Positions 53,772 through 62,256 of a DNA stretch of 64,000 nt are shown here, in pieces. The DNA is taken from positions 1-64,000 of the forward strand of contig JASEEU010000001.1 in NCBI GenBank assembly GCA_030019445.1, in the 5' to 3' direction. The notes under the pieces are model-generated. The model was given only the letters and a program-made list of their open reading frames with translations, did not search any database and was not told where the DNA came from. How positions within the stretch are numbered: position 1 is the first letter of the stretch; every line of letters begins with the position of its first letter. Made by a program: the position numbers and the translations under genes. This stretch comes from Anaerosomatales bacterium (GTDB lineage: Bacteria > Actinomycetota > Coriobacteriia > Anaerosomatales > Anaerosomataceae).

Positions 53772-55691
53772 ATGTCCGACATCTCAGTGAAGCTTCCCGA
53801 CGGCAGCGGCATCGTCGTGCCCGACGGCGCGACGATCGCCGACGTGGCGGCGGCCATCGGTCCCCGCCTGGCGAAGGCGGCGCTCGCGGGCAAGATCGAC
53901 GGCCGGCTCGTCGACACGGGCCGTGTCGTCACCGACGGAGCTGAGATCGAGATCGTGACCGAGCGCAGCCCCGAGGCGCTCGACATCCTCCGGCACTCGG
54001 CCGGTCACATCATGGCCGAGGCGGTCAAGGACCTCTTCCCGACGGTGCGGTTCGGCATCGGCCCGTCCATCAAGGACGGCTTCTACTACGACTTCGACGT
54101 CGAGCGTCCGTTCACGCCCGAGGACCTTGAGGCGATCGAGGAGCGGATGCGCCAGATCGTGGCCGAGGAGAAGCGCTTCGAGCGGACCGAGCTCGACAAG
54201 CTCGAGGCGCTCGACGCGTTCGAAGGGCAACCGTACAAGCGCGAGCTGATCGAGGACCTGCCCGAGGACGCGACGATCTCCACCTATACGCAGGGCGCGT
54301 TCACCGACCTCTGCCGCGGGCCGCACATCCCGCACACGGGCTTCCTCGCCGCGTTCAAGCTCATGAAGGTCGCGGGCGCGTACTGGCGGGGCGACAGCAC
54401 GCGTCCCATGCTGCAGCGCATCTACGGCACGGCGTGGTTCTCCGAGAAAGACCTCGCCGCCTATCTCGAGCGGCTGGCCGAGGCCGAGCGTCGCGATCAC
54501 CGCAAGCTCGGCAAGGAGCTCGACCTCTTCAGCTTCCACGAGGAGGCGGGTCCCGGGCTCGTCTTCTACCACCCGAAAGGGACGCGCGCGCTGAGGATCT
54601 TGCAGGAGTGGGAGCGCCGCGAGCTGTATCGCCGCGGTTATGAGGAGCTCAGCACGCCTCACGTGTTCAAGGCCGACGTGTGGAAGACATCGGGGCACTA
54701 CGACTTCTATCGCGAGAACATGTACTTCTTCCAGATCGACGAGGGCGAGGGCAGGGAGCCTGCCGAGTATGGGATCAAGCCGATGAACTGCCCCGGCGCC
54801 GTGCTCATCTACCAGAACGACGTGCGCTCCTACCGCGATCTGCCGCTGCGGTGGTTCGAGTTCGGCACCGTCTATCGCCACGAGATGTCGGGCGTGGTCC
54901 ACGGGTTGATGCGCGCACGCGGCTTCACGCAAGACGACGCGCACATCTTCTGCACGCCCGAGCAGGTCCAGCCCGAGGTGGCGGCGATGCTCGACCTCGT
55001 CGACTGGGCGATGGGCACGTTCGGTTTCGAGTACTCGGCAGAGGTCTCCACCCGCCCGGAGAAGTCCATCGGTGACGACGCCGACTGGGACCATGCGACG
55101 CGCGCGCTCACCGAGACGCTCGATGCGCGCGGGTTGCCGTACGAGATCAACGAGGGTGACGGCGCGTTCTACGGACCCAAGATCGACATCAAGCTGCGCG
55201 ACGCCATCGGGCGGACGTGGCAGTGCGCGACGATCCAGGTGGACTTCAACTTCCCCATGCGCTTCGGGCTGACGTACCGTACCGCCGAGAACACCGAGGC
55301 GCGGCCGTTCATGCTGCACCGGACCATCCTCGGCAGCATGGAGCGCTTCTTCGGCATCCTCATCGAGCACTACGCCGGTGCGCTGCCGGTGTGGCTCGCC
55401 CCGGTGCAGGCCGTCATCGTGCCCATCGCCGATCGCCACCTGGACCACGTCGCCTCGGTGCGGCAGCGACTCGAGGCCGCCGGGGTGCGTGTCGAGGTCT
55501 ACGCCGAGCAGGAGCCGATGCGGGTCAAGATCGCGAAGGCGCAGCAGCAGAAGGTGCCGTACATGCTCGTCATCGGCGACAAGGAGGTCGAGGGTGACCT
55601 CGTCGCGGTCCGCGAGCGACACGAGGGCGACATCGGAGCCATGGACGTCGCGTCGTTCGTGGATCGGGTCTGCGGCGCCGCGCAGCTGTAG
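53772..55691 (+). CDS. thrS: Threonyl-tRNA synthetase
   Basis: 639 residues from the ATG at 53772. TGS domain (1-63: VKLPDGSGIVVPDGATIADV), second editing domain with HSAGHIMAEAV near 76-86 and the zinc-binding CRGPHIPHTG, class II catalytic core (motif 1 MNCPGAVLIYQ with zinc ligand Cys, motif 2 RYRH-like VYRHEMSGVVHGLMRARGF, motif 3 GSMERFFGILIEH) and a C-terminal anticodon-binding domain. No T-box is seen upstream; the gap holds only a hairpin. Confidence 0.97.
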   Translation: MSDISVKLPDGSGIVVPDGATIADVAAAIGPRLAKAALAGKIDGRLVDTGRVVTDGAEIEIVTERSPEALDILRHSAGHIMAEAVKDLFPTVRFGIGPSIKDGFYYDFDVERPFTPEDLEAIEERMRQIVAEEKRFERTELDKLEALDAFEGQPYKRELIEDLPEDATISTYTQGAFTDLCRGPHIPHTGFLAAFKLMKVAGAYWRGDSTRPMLQRIYGTAWFSEKDLAAYLERLAEAERRDHRKLGKELDLFSFHEEAGPGLVFYHPKGTRALRILQEWERRELYRRGYEELSTPHVFKADVWKTSGHYDFYRENMYFFQIDEGEGREPAEYGIKPMNCPGAVLIYQNDVRSYRDLPLRWFEFGTVYRHEMSGVVHGLMRARGFTQDDAHIFCTPEQVQPEVAAMLDLVDWAMGTFGFEYSAEVSTRPEKSIGDDADWDHATRALTETLDARGLPYEINEGDGAFYGPKIDIKLRDAIGRTWQCATIQVDFNFPMRFGLTYRTAENTEARPFMLHRTILGSMERFFGILIEHYAGALPVWLAPVQAVIVPIADRHLDHVASVRQRLEAAGVRVEVYAEQEPMRVKIAKAQQQKVPYMLVIGDKEVEGDLVAVRERHEGDIGAMDVASFVDRVCGAAQL

Positions 55692-55705
55692 CCGCCGGGG
55701 CCCGG

Positions 55706-55734
55706 TGGACAACCGCCGCGTGCGTGGGTATACT
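55706..55734 (+). promoter_or_regulatory. Promoter of infC-rpmI-rplT
   Basis: TGGACA (55706-55711) and TATACT (55729-55734), spacer 17 nt, giving a leader of about 210 nt before infC. Confidence 0.65.
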
Positions 55735-55840
55735 CACACGGCTCAATCGAATACCGTTCAAGCGGAGCCCCGGTTCGCAAGGATCAGCGCGGTTCCCACC
55801 TTTCGGCGCTACGTGCTGCTGTCTGGTTGATGACGAGAGA

Positions 55841-55895
55841 ACGGCCCCGCGCGGGCCGTGTCGTTGACATCCCGATGGCATCGCCGTCGGGATGT
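55841..55895 (+). promoter_or_regulatory. Structured leader of the IF3-L35-L20 operon
   Basis: Two hairpins stand in the leader: ACGGCCC/GGGCCGT (55841-55859) and ACATCCCGA/TCGGGATGT (55867-55895), the second followed by GTGTGTTT, so it could act as an attenuator. In many bacteria L20 or IF3 controls this operon through its leader; whether this leader belongs to a known L20-leader class cannot be told by eye. Confidence 0.4.
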
Positions 55896-55951
55896 GTGTG
55901 TTTGTACGGTCAGATGCGGCCACGGTCGCAGATGGTGGAGGTGAAGCGCCT

Positions 55952-56527
55952 ATCAGCACGAACGATATGAGGATCAACGAGCGTATCCGCGCACAGCGGT
56001 GCCGCCTCATCTCCGAGGACGGCGAACAGCTCGGGATCTTCAACACTGCGGACGCTCAGCAGATCGCCGATGAGAAGAACCTCGACCTCGTCGAGATCGC
56101 GCCCAACGCCGACCCTCCGGTCTGCAGGATCATGGATTACGGCAAGTACAGGTACGAGCAGGCCATGAAGGCGAAGCGCGCCCGCAAGCACCAGACCACC
56201 GTGCAGATCAAAGAGATCAAGTTCCGGCCCAAGATCGACAAGCATGACTACGAGACCAAGAAGCGACACGTCGTCCGCTTCCTGGAGGCCGGGGCCAAGG
56301 TGAAGGTCACGATCATGTTCAGGGGTCGAGAGATGGCGCACGCTGAGCGCGGGCTCGCCATCCTCGAGCGCCTGGCCGAGGAGCTCAACGAGCTGGGCAC
56401 CGTCGAGAACGCTCCCAAGCTCGAGGGCCGCAACATGTTCATGCTGTTGGCGCCGCTCAAGAAGGAGCCCGTCAAGGGCAAGAAGGACGACGAACCGGAC
56501 GTCGACGACGAGTCGGCGGACGAGTAG
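55952..56527 (+). CDS. infC: Translation initiation factor IF-3, probable AUC start
   Basis: 191 residues counted from ATC at 55952. The Shine-Dalgarno sequence GGAGGTGA (55937-55944) ends 7 nt before this ATC, while the first in-frame ATG (55967) is 22 nt away and would cut the N-terminus. The sequence then reads [20 protein letters not shown], like the IF-3 start of other Actinomycetota. Rare AUU/AUC starts are known for infC and let IF-3 repress its own synthesis by rejecting non-AUG starts. Both IF-3 domains ([20 protein letters not shown] and [16 protein letters not shown]) are intact. It has an acidic tail. Confidence 0.93.
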   Translation: MSTNDMRINERIRAQRCRLISEDGEQLGIFNTADAQQIADEKNLDLVEIAPNADPPVCRIMDYGKYRYEQAMKAKRARKHQTTVQIKEIKFRPKIDKHDYETKKRHVVRFLEAGAKVKVTIMFRGREMAHAERGLAILERLAEELNELGTVENAPKLEGRNMFMLLAPLKKEPVKGKKDDEPDVDDESADE

Positions 56528-56555
56528 CACGCCTCAGGACGAAGGAGCACTATCG

Positions 56556-56756
56556 ATGCCGAAGATGAAGACGCACAAGGGGACCGCTAAGCGGTTCAAG
56601 CTCACCGGCTCCGGCCGGAAGATCAAGCGCGCCAACGCGTTCAAGAGCCACATCCTGACGAAGAAGAGCCCCAAGCGGAAGCGCGCGTTCCGCGATGACT
56701 CGTTCGTCCACCCGTCCGATGAGAAGGTCATCCGTAAGAAGCTGGGCATCGGCTAG
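56556..56756 (+). CDS. rpmI: 50S ribosomal protein L35
   Basis: 66 residues. Typical L35: [20 protein letters not shown] at the N-terminus and [20 protein letters not shown] later, ending in [15 protein letters not shown] ribosome site upstream. Between infC and rplT. Confidence 0.97.
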   Translation: MPKMKTHKGTAKRFKLTGSGRKIKRANAFKSHILTKKSPKRKRAFRDDSFVHPSDEKVIRKKLGIG

Positions 56757-56790
56757 CCCGCAGCCCGTACGCATTGAGGAGTGATCGACG

Positions 56791-57150
<360 letters not shown>

Positions 57151-57177
57151 CACGCGCACCGCTCGGTCCGAATGATG

Positions 57178-57206
57178 AAGGCCCGCCCTCGAGGCGGGCC
57201 TTTCTG
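57178..57206 (+). terminator. Terminator after rplT
   Basis: AAGGCCCGCC pairs with GGCGGGCCTT over CTCGA and is followed by TCTGTT. Confidence 0.75.
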
Positions 57207-57244
57207 TTGCCGCACGCGGTGACGGACAGATATCGGCCGGCTGC

Positions 57245-57262
57245 GGTTAAGGATCGGTTCGG
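57245..57262 (+). promoter_or_regulatory. Direct repeats resembling the SARP-type repeats at 5.36 kb
   Basis: GGTTAAG (57245-57251) and GGTTCGG (57256-57262) are 11 bp apart, about 90 nt before the exported-protein gene. The first copy shares GGTTAAG with the repeats behind the SARP gene. Confidence 0.25.
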
Positions 57263-57350
57263 CGGCATCGGCGAGACTATCCACGTGACGTCACGCGAAT
57301 CGATGGAGCCGTCTCCCCCTCAGACGGCGCGAACTTGAGGGGTGATGAAG

Positions 57351-57833
57351 ATGAGACGGTTGTTGTGGCTCCTGTTCGGCTGTGCGCTCGCATGCGCTGT
57401 CACCGGAGCGGGTGCATACTTCACGGACCAGGCGGACGTACCGGACAACGTGATCCGGGCGGGGACGCTGTCGGTGTCGGCGGAGCCGACCTCGGCGGCG
57501 CTTGCGATCGACGCGCTGGCACCCGGAGCGTCGGTGACGCGCTCGCTCACCGTCGTCAACGACGGGATCCTGCCCGAGACGGTCGTCGTGACGGGGGCGA
57601 AGAAGGCGGGCATCACGGACTTCTACAACGCGCTCACCTGCCGCGTCACCGCTGCCGGCACGCTGCTCTACGACGGTCCCATGAACGCGCTGCGTACCGC
57701 TCCGGTGCGTATCGCTCCTGGCGTGCGGTCGGAGCTGCTGTTCACCGTGGGGCTGCCCGCCGAGGCAGGCAACGATCTCGCGGGGGACTACGTGCGGATG
57801 ACGCTCTACGTCGACGCGGAGCAAGACCGGTGA
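57351..57833 (+). CDS. TasA/camelysin-like exported protein
   Basis: 160 residues from the ATG at 57351 (GAGGGG 8 nt upstream; GTG at 57342 and ATG at 57345 are closer to that site). An N-terminal signal peptide (RRLLWLLFGCALACAVTGAG, then AYFTDQADV) is followed by a beta-rich domain: NVIRAGTLSVSAEP, APGASVTRSLTVVNDG, LLFTVGLPAEAGNDLAG. The ..AYFTDQA..NVIRAGTL pattern is that of the SipW-dependent TasA/camelysin family. The next gene is its likely signal peptidase, overlapping by 4 nt. In Bacillus such proteins form matrix fibres; that role here is inference. Confidence 0.8.
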   Translation: MRRLLWLLFGCALACAVTGAGAYFTDQADVPDNVIRAGTLSVSAEPTSAALAIDALAPGASVTRSLTVVNDGILPETVVVTGAKKAGITDFYNALTCRVTAAGTLLYDGPMNALRTAPVRIAPGVRSELLFTVGLPAEAGNDLAGDYVRMTLYVDAEQDR

Positions 57834-58225
57834 CGGACCGGTCGGCACGATACGTGTGGGCCCGGCGCTCGCTGGGACTCCTCGCGATCGGCTGCTGGAC
57901 GGGTGTCGCCGCGCTCTTCGGGATCGCTGTGGTCGATGGCGGATCGATGGAGCCTGCGCTGCATCACGGCGATCTGGCGCTGTACCGACGCGGGACCGTC
58001 ACGATCGAACGGGGCGACATCGTCCTGTTCGACAAGCAGGGGTGGCGCGGCGGCGTGCTGCACCGTGTCTGCGAAGTCCGGGACGACGGCTCCCTCGTCA
58101 CGCGCGGCGACGCCAACCCCGTGCGCGACCGCGATCCCGTCGCGAACGAGCATGTACGCGGCGTTGTCGTGCTGGTCGTGCCGAGCGGAGAGCCGCTACG
58201 CGTCATCGCCGAACACGTGAGGTGA
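57830..58225 (+). CDS. SipW-like signal peptidase I
   Basis: 131 residues from a GTG overlapping the previous stop (GTGA). One N-terminal membrane span (about 13-38) is followed by the S26 catalytic Ser in VVDGGSMEPALHHGDLALY. The second catalytic position is His in VLHRVCEVRDDG, where bacterial type I enzymes have Lys; this is the ER/SipW-type Ser-His dyad. A short GDANPVRDRDPV segment closes the fold. At 131 residues it is a minimal enzyme, shorter than SipW. It probably processes the protein encoded just upstream. Confidence 0.85.
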   Translation: MTDRSARYVWARRSLGLLAIGCWTGVAALFGIAVVDGGSMEPALHHGDLALYRRGTVTIERGDIVLFDKQGWRGGVLHRVCEVRDDGSLVTRGDANPVRDRDPVANEHVRGVVVLVVPSGEPLRVIAEHVR

Positions 58226-58239
58226 TATGCTACACTGCA

Positions 58240-58550
58240 CTACCAGTCGCATCGTGCAACGGCGACGACGGAGAGGCGTGCGGGTTCGTGTCCTCTGAAG
58301 AGAAGAGACCTCATCGGCTGGAAGGGTCTCGAGGCCCCGCCGCACGGTTCACTCCATCAGCCGCGACCTGAACGGCTTGTGCCCAGTAGGGAAGCCGGAC
58401 CGCCCACCGTTATCGGGCTGCCGGGCTCACAGCTCGGCGCACGCCCATCGGGGCGTGTCACGAGAGTGGGCGCAGTCAGCGTCAACCGAGGTGGTACCGC
58501 GGGAGCCGTCTCCCGTCCTTGGAAACGAGGGCGGAGACGGCTCCGTTGAT
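58240..58550 (+). promoter_or_regulatory. T-box riboswitch (Phe) upstream of pheST
   Basis: The T-box sequence AGGTGGTACCGCG is at 58489-58501. It is followed by a perfect 12-bp terminator stem GGAGCCGTCTCC/GGAGACGGCTCC (58502-58513 and 58533-58544) with weak T content after it. Upstream helices form stem I; GTGCGG (58278-58283) and CCGCAC (58340-58345) close it beneath a loop holding TTC at 58348-58350, the likely phenylalanine specifier. Uncharged tRNA-Phe would stabilise the antiterminator and switch on pheS-pheT. A TACACT-like box at 58230-58235 may be the -10. Confidence 0.9.
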
Positions 58551-58574
58551 TATGGCGACGAGGGAGAGGCACCG

Positions 58575-59636
58575 ATGAGCATCGCTGACGATCTGCGGTC
58601 GATGAGGGACGACGCGGTGCGTCGCATCGACCAGGCGTCCGACCTCGAGGCGCTCGAGGCCGTAAGGATCGAGTACCTCGGGAAGAAGGGCTCGCTGACC
58701 GCGATCCTGCGCGGCCTGGGTTCATTGCCCGCCGATGAGCGGCCGGTGGTCGGCAAGGTCTCCAATGAGGTCCGGGTGGCCGTGGAAGACGCGCTGTCCG
58801 CCCGACGCGAGACCCTGCGGTCGGCTCGCATGGAGGCGCGCATCGCCGCCGAGGCCGTGGATGTCACGTTGCCGGGCCGACGCCGCCGCGCGGGAACGGA
58901 ACACGTCATCGACCAGATCGTCGATGAGATCGTCGAGACCTTCCTCGGCCTCGGCTATACCGTCGCCGAGGGGCCGGAAGTGGAGCTCGACTACTACAAC
59001 TTCACGGCGCTCAACCATCCGCCGGACCATCCCGCACGGGCACTGCAGGACACGTTCTACGTGAGGGACCTGTCAGGCGATGTCGCGACGGTCGAGGGCG
59101 AGTCGGACGTGCTGCTGCGGACGCACACGAGCCCGGTGCAGGTGCATGTCATGGAACGGCAGGAGCCGCCCATCTACGTCCTCGCTCCAGGGAAGGTCTA
59201 TCGCAGGGACGTGGCCGACCCGAGCCACCTTCCGCAGTTCACCCAGATCGAAGGCCTCGTCGTCGATGAAGGGATCACGTTCGGCGACCTCAAGGGGACC
59301 CTCGAGTTCTTCGTGAAGCGCATGTTCGGCGAGGACCGCCGGGTACGCTTGCGCCCCCACTTCTTTCCGTTCACCGAGCCCTCGGCCGAGGTGGATGTCT
59401 CCTGCGCCATCTGCGGCGGCGAGGGATGCCGCTCCTGCGGCGGGGAGGGCTGGCTCGAGATCCTTGGGTGCGGGATGGTCGATCCGAACGTCTTCGGCTA
59501 CGTCGGCATCGACCCCGAGCGCTACACCGGATTCGCGTTCGGCATGGGCGCCGAGCGGATCGCCGCGCTCAAGTACGGCATCCCTGATCTGCGTCTGTTC
59601 GTCGAAGGAGACATGCGGTTCCTGCGGCAGTTCTGA
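58575..59636 (+). CDS. pheS: Phenylalanyl-tRNA synthetase alpha subunit
   Basis: 353 residues from the ATG at 58575. The N-terminal coiled coil (1-90) precedes a class II core: GYTVAEGPEVELDYYNF near 132-148, HTSPVQVHVMERQEPP and VYRRDVADPSHLPQFTQIEG (motif 2), then the motif 3 region FGMGAERIAALKYGI near 330. A CAICGGEGCRSCGG cluster near 275-288, with four Cys, resembles a zinc site. It is controlled by the T-box. Confidence 0.96.
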   Translation: MSIADDLRSMRDDAVRRIDQASDLEALEAVRIEYLGKKGSLTAILRGLGSLPADERPVVGKVSNEVRVAVEDALSARRETLRSARMEARIAAEAVDVTLPGRRRRAGTEHVIDQIVDEIVETFLGLGYTVAEGPEVELDYYNFTALNHPPDHPARALQDTFYVRDLSGDVATVEGESDVLLRTHTSPVQVHVMERQEPPIYVLAPGKVYRRDVADPSHLPQFTQIEGLVVDEGITFGDLKGTLEFFVKRMFGEDRRVRLRPHFFPFTEPSAEVDVSCAICGGEGCRSCGGEGWLEILGCGMVDPNVFGYVGIDPERYTGFAFGMGAERIAALKYGIPDLRLFVEGDMRFLRQF

Positions 59637-59689
59637 CCGCGCCGCGACGACGTCTGAAGGACACGGCTGACCGAGGAGGACACGACGCG

Positions 59690-62128
59690 ATGCGCGTTTC
59701 GTTGAAGTGGCTGCGAGAGCTCGTCGACATCGAGATGGACGTTGCGGAGCTCTGCGCGCGGCTCGACATGACCGGCACCAAGGTGGAAGCGGTGCACACG
59801 CTGGGCGAGGCGCTCGACGGTGTCGTGATCGGGCAGGTGCTCGAGTGCGAGCCGCACCCTGACGCCGATCGGCTGCGGTACTGCACCGTGGACGTGGGAA
59901 GCGAGGAGCCGCTCAGGATCGTCTGCGGCGCGACGAACTTCTCGGCAGGAGACAAGGTGCCGGTCGCAACCGTCGGAACGGTGCTGCCGGGTGGTCTTGA
60001 GATCAAGAAGGCGAAGCTCCGCGGGGTGGAGTCGCACGGCATGATGTGTTCGGCCACCGAGCTCGGCGTCGGGGCCGACGCCTCGGGGCTGCTCGTGCTC
60101 CCCGCGAACGCTCCCGTCGGCGAGCCGTACGCGTCGTGGGCCGGGCTGTCCGACACGGTCCTCGAGCTCGAGGTGACGCCGAACCGGCCCGACTGCCTCT
60201 CGATGGCGGGCGTCGCGCGCGAGGTCGCTGCCGTCACGGGGACCGGCTACCGGGTGCCCGCGTCGGAGCCGGAGGAGAGCGGCACACCCGCCGGGGAGCT
60301 CGTCTCGGTCAGCATCGCGGACCCCGACCTCTGCACGCGCTACGCCGCCCGCGTGATCGCGGGCGTCCGCATCGGCCCGTCGCCGGACTGGCTGGCCGAG
60401 CGTGTCACCGCGGCCGGCGCGCGGCCCATCAACAACGTCGTCGACGTCACCAACTACGTCCTGTACGAGCTCGGGCAACCGCTGCATGCGTTCGATCTGG
60501 ACACCATCGCCGCAGCCGACGGTCGCGCCGCCATCATCGTCCGCAGGGCCAAGCCGGGCGAGCGGCTGACCACGCTCGACGGTCAGGACCGCGGACTGGC
60601 GGCCGATACGCTCGTCATCGCGGACCCGAGCGGTCCCGTCGCGCTCGCCGGCGTCATGGGCGGAGAAGCCACCGAGGTGTCGGCGGGGACCGTCGACGTC
60701 CTTCTCGAGTCCGCGTGCTTCGACCCGGCATCCACCAGCCGGACGAGCCGCCGGCTCGGGCTCATCTCGGAGGCGTCGCTTCGATTCGAGCGTGGCGTGG
60801 ATCCCGAGCTCCAGCGGCGCGCGGTCGACCGGGCCGCACAGCTCATCGCGGAGGTCGCGGGCGGAGCGGTGGCCTCCGGTGTCGTGGATGTCTACCCAGC
60901 GCCGGCCGTACCCCGCACGCTTACGCTCCGGCCGGAGCGCGTGGCGGCCATCATCGGCGCGGAGGTCCTCACGTCCGACATAGTGAGCATCCTCACGTCG
61001 CTCGGCATGGTGGCCGAGGAGGCCGAGGGAGATCTGGTCGTGACGGTGCCCACGTTCCGGCCGGACCTCGAGCGCGAGATCGACCTCATCGAGGAGGTCC
61101 TGCGCGTCTGGGGCATGGACCGCGTGCCGTCGACGCTCCCGGGAGGTCGCCGGGCGGGCTCGCTCGGCGAGGCGCAGCGCGTCCAGCGCGCCGCGGGCCG
61201 CGCCCTGCGCGCGGCCGGGTTGTGCGAGCACATAGGCTTCGCGTTCGCGGATCCGGCGGACGCCGACAGGCTCGGTTGGGAGTTCGGCCCCGGTGAGCTT
61301 CCCGTCCGGCTCATCAACCCGATGTCCGAGGAGCAGTCGGTCATGCGCTGGACGCTGCTCGGCGGTCTGCTGCGCGCCGTGTCGAACAACCAGCGCCGCG
61401 GCGTTCCCGACGTGCATCTGTACGAGATCGCGAACGTCTTCCTGACTGCCGAGGGTCGCAAGCTGCCCAAGGAGCGGTTGATGATCGGTGGTGTGATGGC
61501 GGGGGCGTGGGAGCGTCCGTCGTGGCATGGCGACGCCCGACCGCTCGACTTCTTCGACGGCAAGGGTGTGCTGGAGACGCTCATGGATGCGCTCGACGTG
61601 GACCGTTGGCAGGTCCGCGCCACCACCGACCGTGCGTGGCTGCAGCCGGGTCGTTCGGCGGACGTCGTCGTGCGCGGCGACGTGGTGGGCTGGATCGGTG
61701 AGGTCGCTCCGGGGGTGCTCGATGCGTTCGAGTGCGCGGGTCCGGTGACCGTATTCGAGCTCTCGTTCAAGTCGCTGCTCAAGGCCGGGAAGGGGACCGG
61801 CTCATACGTCGAGGTCCCCCGCTATCCGGCGGTCAACCTCGATATCGCGATCGTGGTTCCCGAGGACGTGACGGCCGAGCGCGTCACCGCGGCGATCCGC
61901 TCGGCCGGGGGCGAGTTGCTCGAAGATGCTCGTCTCTTCGACGTCTACCGTGACCCGGCGGACTCCGCGCCGGGGGAGCGGCGGCTGCCGGAGGGAACGA
62001 AGAGCCTCGCATTCGCGCTGTCGTACCGCTCGGCCGAGCGGACCCTGAGCGATGAGGATGTGGCGCCCGCGCACGAGCGGCTCGTGAAGACCGTGCTGAA
62101 GAAGGTCGGAGGAAGCATGCGCGCATAG
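59690..62128 (+). CDS. pheT: Phenylalanyl-tRNA synthetase beta subunit
   Basis: 812 residues. Order: N-terminal part, EMAP-like tRNA-binding domain (VVIGQVLECEPHPDADRLRY near 45-64), B3/4 editing domain (EVTPNRPDCLSMAGVAREVA, then FDLDTIAAADGRAAIIVRR), B5 domain (PAVPRTLTLRPERVAAIIGA) and C-terminal FDX-ACB anticodon domain (YVEVPRYPAVNLDIAIVVPE). Normal length. It is followed by about 130 nt with the argC control region. Confidence 0.97.
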   Translation: MRVSLKWLRELVDIEMDVAELCARLDMTGTKVEAVHTLGEALDGVVIGQVLECEPHPDADRLRYCTVDVGSEEPLRIVCGATNFSAGDKVPVATVGTVLPGGLEIKKAKLRGVESHGMMCSATELGVGADASGLLVLPANAPVGEPYASWAGLSDTVLELEVTPNRPDCLSMAGVAREVAAVTGTGYRVPASEPEESGTPAGELVSVSIADPDLCTRYAARVIAGVRIGPSPDWLAERVTAAGARPINNVVDVTNYVLYELGQPLHAFDLDTIAAADGRAAIIVRRAKPGERLTTLDGQDRGLAADTLVIADPSGPVALAGVMGGEATEVSAGTVDVLLESACFDPASTSRTSRRLGLISEASLRFERGVDPELQRRAVDRAAQLIAEVAGGAVASGVVDVYPAPAVPRTLTLRPERVAAIIGAEVLTSDIVSILTSLGMVAEEAEGDLVVTVPTFRPDLEREIDLIEEVLRVWGMDRVPSTLPGGRRAGSLGEAQRVQRAAGRALRAAGLCEHIGFAFADPADADRLGWEFGPGELPVRLINPMSEEQSVMRWTLLGGLLRAVSNNQRRGVPDVHLYEIANVFLTAEGRKLPKERLMIGGVMAGAWERPSWHGDARPLDFFDGKGVLETLMDALDVDRWQVRATTDRAWLQPGRSADVVVRGDVVGWIGEVAPGVLDAFECAGPVTVFELSFKSLLKAGKGTGSYVEVPRYPAVNLDIAIVVPEDVTAERVTAAIRSAGGELLEDARLFDVYRDPADSAPGERRLPEGTKSLAFALSYRSAERTLSDEDVAPAHERLVKTVLKKVGGSMRA

Positions 62129-62171
62129 GTATGCCGTCTGGGTGCGTTAGAACTGCGATGTGCTTCCGTGA

Positions 62172-62225
62172 TATATGAGGATTAACTGCATATAGGTTGA
62201 CGCGTATGCATTAGGAGCATAGAAT
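62172..62225 (+). promoter_or_regulatory. argC promoter with candidate ArgR palindromes
   Basis: TTGACG (62197-62202) and TAGAAT (62220-62225) are 17 nt apart. Two palindromes in an AT-rich island overlap or precede the -35: TATATG-N11-CATATA (62172-62194) and TGCATA-N12-TATGCA (62187-62210). Their size and place fit a repressor such as ArgR, though the match to the ARG-box consensus was not scored. Confidence 0.5.
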
Positions 62226-62256
62226 CGTCGCACGTTCCTGAGGAAGGGGTGCGACG

